Shown here piece by piece: positions 57,099 through 64,000 of a stretch of DNA of 64,000 nucleotides. The notes under the pieces were generated by a model. That model searched no databases and was not told where the DNA came from. It worked only from the letters and a program-made list of their open reading frames with translations. Position numbers and translations under genes: made by a program. The first letter of the stretch is position 1. The number at the start of each line of letters is the position of its first letter. The stretch lies in the NCBI GenBank assembly GCA_027605045.1, contig JAQFWX010000016.1, positions 774,551 to 838,550 of the forward strand, given 5' to 3'. This stretch comes from Phallus indusiatus (lineage: Eukaryota; Basidiomycota; Agaricomycetes; Phallales; Phallaceae).

Positions 57099-60000
57099 TG
57101 TTATCGGGAACGGTAGCGATGTACTTGAGAAGAAAGGGGAATCCAGGTGATCTTGAGAAGACGATAGAGTGGGCGAGTCGGGGGTGAGTCGGGGAAGGAA
57201 CAAATCGGCCGGGGAAATTGTTTGGGTCGTGGTGGGCAACGTTAGGTTTGCGGGGGAGAATCCGCAAAATGTTTTACTCAAAGTGTGGTGTTGTTGCAGT
57301 TGCAGTGTATAGAGAGAGAGGAAATGAGTAAAAGGCTAATAAAACTTAGAGTAAGAGTAGAGGAACGATAGTACAGAACAGAGACAGAACAAGAAACACG
57401 GGACGATGGGAAGGAGGAGGGGAAAAGGGAACCAGGCCAAGTGAGGATAGCGGGACAAGGAGAAAGACCTCCAGCTAATATAGGAAAGCTGGTTATACGG
57501 TCCGGAAATTCAACCACGCCACGAGGCGGATACCAAGGATTCATCAAGAGCATGATAACAAGATGAGTATCCTAACATCCTCCCTGTAAATTAAATGCAT
57601 CCGGCAGGGTCCATTTGCCTCGAGGCAAAGACGGTGTTTACTCCTTTGAGTGAAATAATCTGCTCACGTTTTGATTTACTTTGCTCGCTGGTGCACGGGG
57701 AGTCTGACGGCAACAAAGCTGAGGTTGAACTCTAAAAACCCCTTTCCGATAAGCGAGCTAACCTTTGAGCATAGGACTCGAGAAACGACCGAGGACCCCT
57801 TGTCACCAGCTGGGAATAATACAATTAGGGAGGTCCCCTGTGTGTGTCTGTACATGTGATGATGATCCGCAAATAGAAGTTTTCTCGGATGAATGTGAAC
57901 AACAGCGAAAGTCGAAGCCCACTGACAGTAGACCAAGCGAGGTGATAGACGCCACACATGCGAGCTTTCATGCATGTCATGTCAGCTGGAAAATCCGAAA
58001 TGTTTTTAGGTTTCCATGAATTGTTTTTTCCAATTCATCCGGTCTCGGGTTCCGGATACCCGACGATTTCAAGACCTTTGTGGCACTAGCACATCATACC
58101 AGAACTTCTTCCCAAAGATGTCTTGGGATTCGAATTCATTCACACTTGAAAATTTGAATTACTGGGGTTTTAACGGAGACAGCTTGAGTGACATCGGTAA
58201 CCGAAATGCATGGACTTTGTTCTTCGTTGTTGTTAGAGACCTATTGGCTATTGGATCGTACGGACATCGAGACTAAGCCTCAGATTGATTCGCGCTTAGG
58301 AGGAGATTCCAGCGATCTTGAATCTTGAAAAAGGCCGGTGAGAGTTACCGTCTTGATTAGTCCAATTGGCCCAAAAAAAACAACAGCGGCAGAAGACCCC
58401 CCTTCCGCATAATTGCTATTTGAAATTGGCCAAAGAAACGAAACCAGACAGTTATGATACTTCGGTATTACGCCACGAACAATTTATGAAAAGATGGCAC
58501 TGAGAACTTCCTTCCGGGATTTGAAGTTTTGCATTACGAATTTCTAAAAAAGACTAGTTAGGACTGTTATTCCACATCCAAATCCAGCTCAACCTTCAAG
58601 GTTTCACAGGAAGCAACAACGACCAAATCCCATGACATAAAGAGACCGTCTTACATACACAAAAATTAGATAAAACCTTTCACGGCCCACCTCGGGCTCA
58701 AAAGATTGATGATGTTATATCCCAAAAGTTTTTCTTGCTTACCGCGTCGATCATTCAGATCTCGTGAGCAGATCTTTTTAAAAAGTGGTTAATAAGCGTA
58801 GAACAATCTTATTACAAAAGAACTTTAAACCCACTTGACCCTTCAAGTTCAAATATAGAACAAAAAAGTCTCTGAGCGCCTCTCCTACTCAATAATTGTG
58901 AAGGGGGTCCAGGCACTAGTGAGAAGCGAACAATAATGATTGGAGAACAAAGGGGTCCTCGGGGGTGTACGCCTAATAGCGAATGACATGGGTGAGAGTC
59001 TGTCTGTATATATTCCGCTCTTTCCTTCTTGTTCTTTGCTCATATTAAATTCGAGTAATACGTGTGATTTTCTCTTTGTAAGAACTCACCTAGTTGCTTT
59101 ATATGCCCATTCATCTAAACCCACTAATAGTGTTCGTGAATATCGCTTCAGATACTATTAAATGGATTACAATAATCTATGTATTTGTCACATTATAATT
59201 TATTGTATTCACCTGTCAGACTAGCACGTCTTCTTTTTTTTTTGAGCACGCCAATTAGACTGTTTCTGGTCCTTCTAGCTAGTTTCAGGTCGAGAGTGAG
59301 AGCGACAGGCCGTGGGCAATTAACCGTATGCATATTTTACTTGGTAGCCTCGTGTTCAACACGTCCACGTCAGACCTCGGCGCTCTAACCTGACCCACTT
59401 TCTTCTTACAAATTGATAAATTTGCCGTGGATGCGCATTCATACACACATGCCACGGAAGTCAATGAAACTGGATCGTGATCCTGCAATAGTCAATGAGG
59501 TGCGTTACTCATTCATGAAACACTAACAATCAACAATTAGCTCTGAAGCTCGAAGGGCGTGGAGGTGATGCTTCCATTCCTCCCGCATTCCATCATTCCC
59601 CTTGATTCTCGAATATAATGTAACTACGGGGGCTTTTAGGGTCGTTATTGTTGAGAGGAGATCGTGGATTGTGCTTTTCGACGACTCTTTTTGTTCCAGT
59701 GAAGCCGACTTACCCGAGCGTAAGACATTGGAGAGAAAGTTCCCTGCATCCATTTTGAGAAACCTAAATATATCGAATACCCACTCTCACAAGATATAAT
59801 CGCTCTTACACATTCTCAACGGGCTCCTTTTTTCCTTATCTCTTCTCAAGTTGAGAATTCGGCTCCCAGAAACAAGATATGAAAATTCTACTTCTGGAAA
59901 CCAAAGAAAGGGATCTAATCTGCAACTTGGTTCACGATTCCTGATTTCGGCTATAAGGAGAGAAGAATTTTCATTAAAAAAAAGAGTTAATCATTCAATG

Positions 60001-62561
60001 GTAAGGATGATACCGTGAGCCCGCTTTTGAGGTTTTTTTTCCACCCATAACAAGTATCATTATCCTGAGGCTCATATCCGATATCTTGAGCTACAAGCTT
60101 CGAATTCTCAAAAACCCCTCATTTGAATGTGACTTTGTGGCTGCTCTTCTTGCGCCTGTCTGGGATGGGACATGGGACCGCCATGATTCGGCAGCAATAT
60201 GGGCACCGATGCACAAAGCTTGGGATACAGAATCTGAAAAACTATCGGGGTCCGGATATAAATTTTCGATGGGGATTCGTTATCATCTTATATAATTGAT
60301 GTTGCGAGTCTTCGCTTTCACAAGCGATGGCTGAAATTATGATTCCCCCAGTTTCAACCAAGTCAACAGGAAACATGTGTTGTATCGTTTGTCTCTGTGC
60401 CTCATCGTCGGGCACGGACTCGGGCTTTGCACAAATGTTGGCTTGATACACGTTACATTCCGTAATCCAGACCGCAGGGTTTATCATAGAGACGAGATCG
60501 ATATGCTTCAACCTGATGCATGTGTTACATACGAGGCCGATAACACGAGACGGGTAAATGCTTAGTGGCGATAGCTGTCCTGTCCACATCAATCATCAAT
60601 ACCCCGCAGCGGCAGTTTGAAGCAGTTCAAGACACCAAAAAAAAAAATTCGAGGGGACAGACAGACAAAATCGTTAGTTGCATTCTCTCCCCCGAGAGAC
60701 GACATTCCAAGTCTAGGCCATCGAAGAGGGGTATTTTACGCAGAACTGAGAAAGTTCCGCTAAGGAACAGTACTTGGTAATGATGATCTGCTGATCGCGC
60801 AGATTCCTGACTCTAAACCCGATATGTCGTTATGTTGTATTTGTGCCGCCTGCCACCCACAACAACGGTGACAACAATACATAATCCAAATCCACGAGCA
60901 GATCTGTCCTGATATGATAAATTGTACTGTTTTTGGTATTGTCTTCGTCAAGCCATCTCGTGTCAGGTTCGGGTTGTTACGATAGTGAACCGTGCTTCTG
61001 TAGAATGTGCATGCTCATGAATAATTGGCACCCCGTTTCGTGCCGGAAAAATAAATCGAGCTGCGGGGTCGGAGAATTCCTAATCGTAATCATTTGCCAA
61101 CTTGCGACTCGGATATGCGTATTAAAGAAAGAATGCAAGCAATGTTGGAATGTCTTGGGCCAGCAGAAAAAGTTTAACGGGATAGATAAAACAAATGGCG
61201 CCAATGGAGATTGATAAAAACTTCTCGGTAAATCCAATCTTCCGATGGCAATAGAAATATATGATGACGATAAAGCGATAATGTTAGAACTTCCTGTTCA
61301 CCGTTATTAACACCCAAGTCCCCCTCCAAGTGTTCCGGAAAGCCGAGAGAACAGAAGATCCACGCTCGGAAATTGGAATCGCAGAAGAAGACAGCACGGA
61401 GGAAAATCTACTGATGATGGCGATGCTGTGGATACGTCGAAACGTACGATGCTTTTGCCCAAAGCCTCCGCTGGCAACTTTCGTGTTGGTTCTTGGCGCT
61501 TCAAATGGAACGGGAGCAGAGTTTGGGACGCAACATTTGAAGATAACGAATGTTGATGTGATCAATTTACGTTTCGCATCTCATATACGATTTGTAAAGC
61601 GATTCTTGATTCCGTGAATGGTGAAATAGTACGAGAGGTGACGACTGGCGGGGTGGTACGTTTGTTCAGCTCCAGTGGCAGACCCGGGCTCCAGCTCGAT
61701 CCGAGAGGATTCCATATCGCAGAAGAAATGGAGTAATAAAAGCGCATAGGATTTCAATATTTAACAAAGGATCGTTACCTAAAAAAAAGCGCAGTTATGA
61801 ATATATATGATAGATACGGCTAACCCTGCGCTACTGTACAGCAAAGGTGGATTTAGGCTTCCCAACCGAGCCCTTCCTAAAGCTCCGGATGACCGTACCT
61901 GACTCCCGAACGCTGGGGACATTGGGGTACAAGATAGGTTTCTGTGGCGTACACCACGTTCATCCAAAAGGAAATTATGGTTGATTTAACAGAATACGTC
62001 CGGGTAGGGTTGGCAGGATAAGCACAACCAGAGATGGCGTCATGGTGAGAGAGAGCACGCATAAATAAGCGCTCGTATTAGCCAAGACTCCAGGCCTGTC
62101 GACAGCTTTTGACCATTTTTCCCAAACCACAAATAACTTTTAGAGTGTGAGTGCTCCTTCATTTAACCAGTAAATAATATATATGGTGAGACCCTTCAAA
62201 TCCATCATCCGGTAAGTAAAAACCGCGGGACTCGCATTCGTTAATGTGATACAAGACATCCGAGGTGAATTACATACGGAAAACTATTATAAATAAATTG
62301 CATGTATATATAGTTTTATTTGAAATTGGATCCGGAGGATTCTTTAATACACAGCCCGCTATGTGATCAGAGGAGAGATCGTAGATTAGATGGGATGCAT
62401 CTGATCAGTAGTGCGTCTGTGACTGGTTGGGTTGGGCTCAGACTGAACCCCCAGACATAAATACAATCACAAAATAGCTTGGACGTATGGTGGCACTCAG
62501 TGTCTTATTGATCTGTCACATTAAAAAAAGAGACACTAGCTACACAAACGCACATGCACAC
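57099..62561. other. 5.5 kb without a recognisable gene
   Basis: The first 300-400 bases are the purine-rich (plus strand) leader and promoter of the bHLH gene. The remainder has only short frames. Two looked protein-like, 60242-60592 minus and a plus-strand frame over about 61313-61550, but neither shows a motif I can name nor an exon chain. The right end is the 3' flank of NTE1. Confidence 0.45.
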
Positions 62562-64000
62562 CTATACGGAATTTCTTCTCAGAGTTCTCCCTCTTTTTCT
62601 CCAGGAAGACCGCATCTCTCTTAGCTGATTGCTATCATCCTCGTAGACAACAGGTAGTCTACCTTCTTCGTCCCATTTCTCCAGCTGCTTCTTCATCGCA
62701 AGATATCCTTTCTCTTGGATTTCTTCGAATTTTCCGAACTGCATCGTTCCATACTGCATCATAAAGAATCATCAAAAAATAACCAGGATTAAATGTCGGA
62801 TAAAGGAATCGCGGTAACTCGTAACGAACGAACCTCTTGAACTGGCATTGCCAAATATAGACATCCCTTGTAGTTTTTGGCCTCCTCGAGTGTTTTGACG
62901 CTTGAGACGCTAAATGCAGAAAATCCCAAAAAAAAATCGCTTTTATGTCCCCCCTTATTCACAATAACGCTTTTTTTCACACTCACTATGCTAGCCGACT
63001 CTGTATCTCGGTAATAGCCGGGATACTTCGGGTCGACGAAAATGGATTCCAACGATTAAGAAGAATCCACCAACCCGACACAGTATCGCCAAAGCGTCTA
63101 GGAGAATTATCATCGAGCTATGCGAGCCATGTCGTACTCAGCACCATGAACAAAAACCCCAAATAAACATTCGTTCCACTTACAGCTCCGACATCCACTG
63201 CGATCACCGCACTAGCACCCACAGAGAACATGGTCGACACCTATTTCGTTTTTTTTTCAAATTTTGGCCCAACCAGACGAATGATTTTTTTTAGCCCAGA
63301 AAGTACCCAAAAAGAAAACCGTTAAGAAATCACATACGGGCAAATTATCAACTTGTTTAAAAAATACCGAACCACGAATCAGCAATGTTCTATCCATAAA
63401 AGGAGTATATTACAACTTACTATACCCGCCATCCATTAACATGGAACCGTTATCGCACAACGGAGGAAGCATACCAGCCAATGTCATCGACGCTCCTAGA
63501 AAAAAAGAAGAAAATTCCAATCCATTGAATCACGACAGGAGCCCTAATCGTCGAGAAATCACTGGGCACATACGAATATACCTCCACGCATACCCGGTTT
63601 CGTGTATTTCCATCCGCGACGTCAAAATGTTCGATGTATTACAAAAATACGGTAACCACATGTCCTCAATGTGGAGGTCATAGAACGTCTAAATAGCATT
63701 ATATCGCACATTGCACACAAGCAAGTGTTTTTATGTAAAATAATGAGTAAGAGAAATATATATATATAAAGATCCAAAAGAAGCCATGTATATACCTTGT
63801 AGACACCCCGATTGAACTCGTGACCCTAGAGGAAAGAAGAATACCAATTATCATTTTCCGGCCGACAAGCCACACGCGCGCGGACGAATTCGTTAACGGT
63901 TAACACTTACGGTAGTATAGGCCACAACAGGCCATGTCACATCGGAAAGCATTCTCCATATATTTGATAGCCGCGAGCTGAACTGTTTCGCCCGACCAGC
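62562..64000 (-). CDS. NTE1: NTE1 lysophospholipase, C-terminal part (continues beyond window)
   Basis: The last nine exons of a minus-strand gene: 64000-63911 (partial), 63825-63796, 63688-63574, 63495-63421, 63351-63338, 63240-63184, 63117-62987, 62909-62834 and 62753-62562. The product is the patatin-like phospholipase domain of neuropathy-target-esterase type proteins. Conserved stretches include [61 protein letters not shown] and the catalytic-Asp motif DGGY. Then come [31 protein letters not shown] and the C-terminal [11 protein letters not shown]. The catalytic Ser (GTSIG), cyclic-nucleotide-binding domains and membrane anchor would lie past 64000. The enzyme deacylates phosphatidylcholine at the ER. 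One exon is only 14 nt (63338-63351). All phases agree and no lesion is seen. Confidence 0.93.

Noticed and set aside
60242..60592. 116-codon minus-strand frame with protein-like composition
   Set aside because: No recognisable domain, no exon partners and no clear start context; left uncalled.
61313..61550. Open plus-strand reading around KASAGNFRVGSW
   Set aside because: Open frame on several phases here; no known motif, so not supportable as a gene.
1..64000. CRISPR arrays, bacterial operons or ribosome-binding sites
   Set aside because: The window is eukaryotic (spliceosomal introns, TATA promoters); no regularly spaced repeats were seen.

Overview
The window looks like nuclear DNA of a filamentous basidiomycete (probably an Agaricomycete). 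Genes are cut by many 50-60 nt GT-AG introns. The gene content fits: GMC oxidoreductase, P450, NmrA/isoflavone-reductase-like family, fungal NTE1, and a chromodomain Gypsy retrotransposon. There is also an intron-bearing nuclear tRNA. Gene models were assembled by hand by matching splice phases; most close to a multiple of three, which is the main internal check.

Layout. 1-10.5 kb: no gene recognised. 10.6-16.0 kb: a 1302-residue regulator with two homeodomains, the first split by a 1.5 kb intron. 17.2-18.0 kb: an intronless class I SAM methyltransferase. 21.5-23.7 kb (minus): a six-exon GMC oxidoreductase. 24.7-25.6 kb: a four-exon NOPCHAP1/DUF4598 snoRNP-assembly chaperone. 29.74-29.83 kb (minus): tRNA-Leu(AAG) with an 11-nt intron. 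30.4-33.2 kb: a decayed cytochrome P450 with a solo LTR inside one intron. 33.8-51.3 kb: four isoflavone-reductase-like paralogues in the same direction. One of them is damaged, and the array is interrupted by two solo LTRs, a 6.2 kb complete chromovirus and a 16-exon MFS transporter gene. 53.9-54.4 kb: a doubtful small gene. 55.9-57.1 kb (minus): a bHLH transcription factor. 62.6-64.0 kb (minus): the 3' end of NTE1, which runs off the right edge.

How it fits together. Methyltransferase, GMC oxidoreductase, P450, four NAD(P)-dependent reductase paralogues and an MFS exporter lie within about 34 kb. This is compatible with a small-molecule or aromatic-metabolism neighbourhood, but no backbone synthase is visible, so a true cluster is only a hypothesis. 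The same stretch is a hot spot for LTR elements: four independent insertions, each with its own 5-bp target duplication. The most mechanistic observation is in the chromovirus. Its primer-binding site is complementary to a conserved stem-loop just downstream of the TATA box in its own LTR, which points to Tf1-type self-priming. The gene-structure oddities are runs of micro-exons in the MFS gene, one micro-exon in NTE1, and a GC-AG intron in one reductase.
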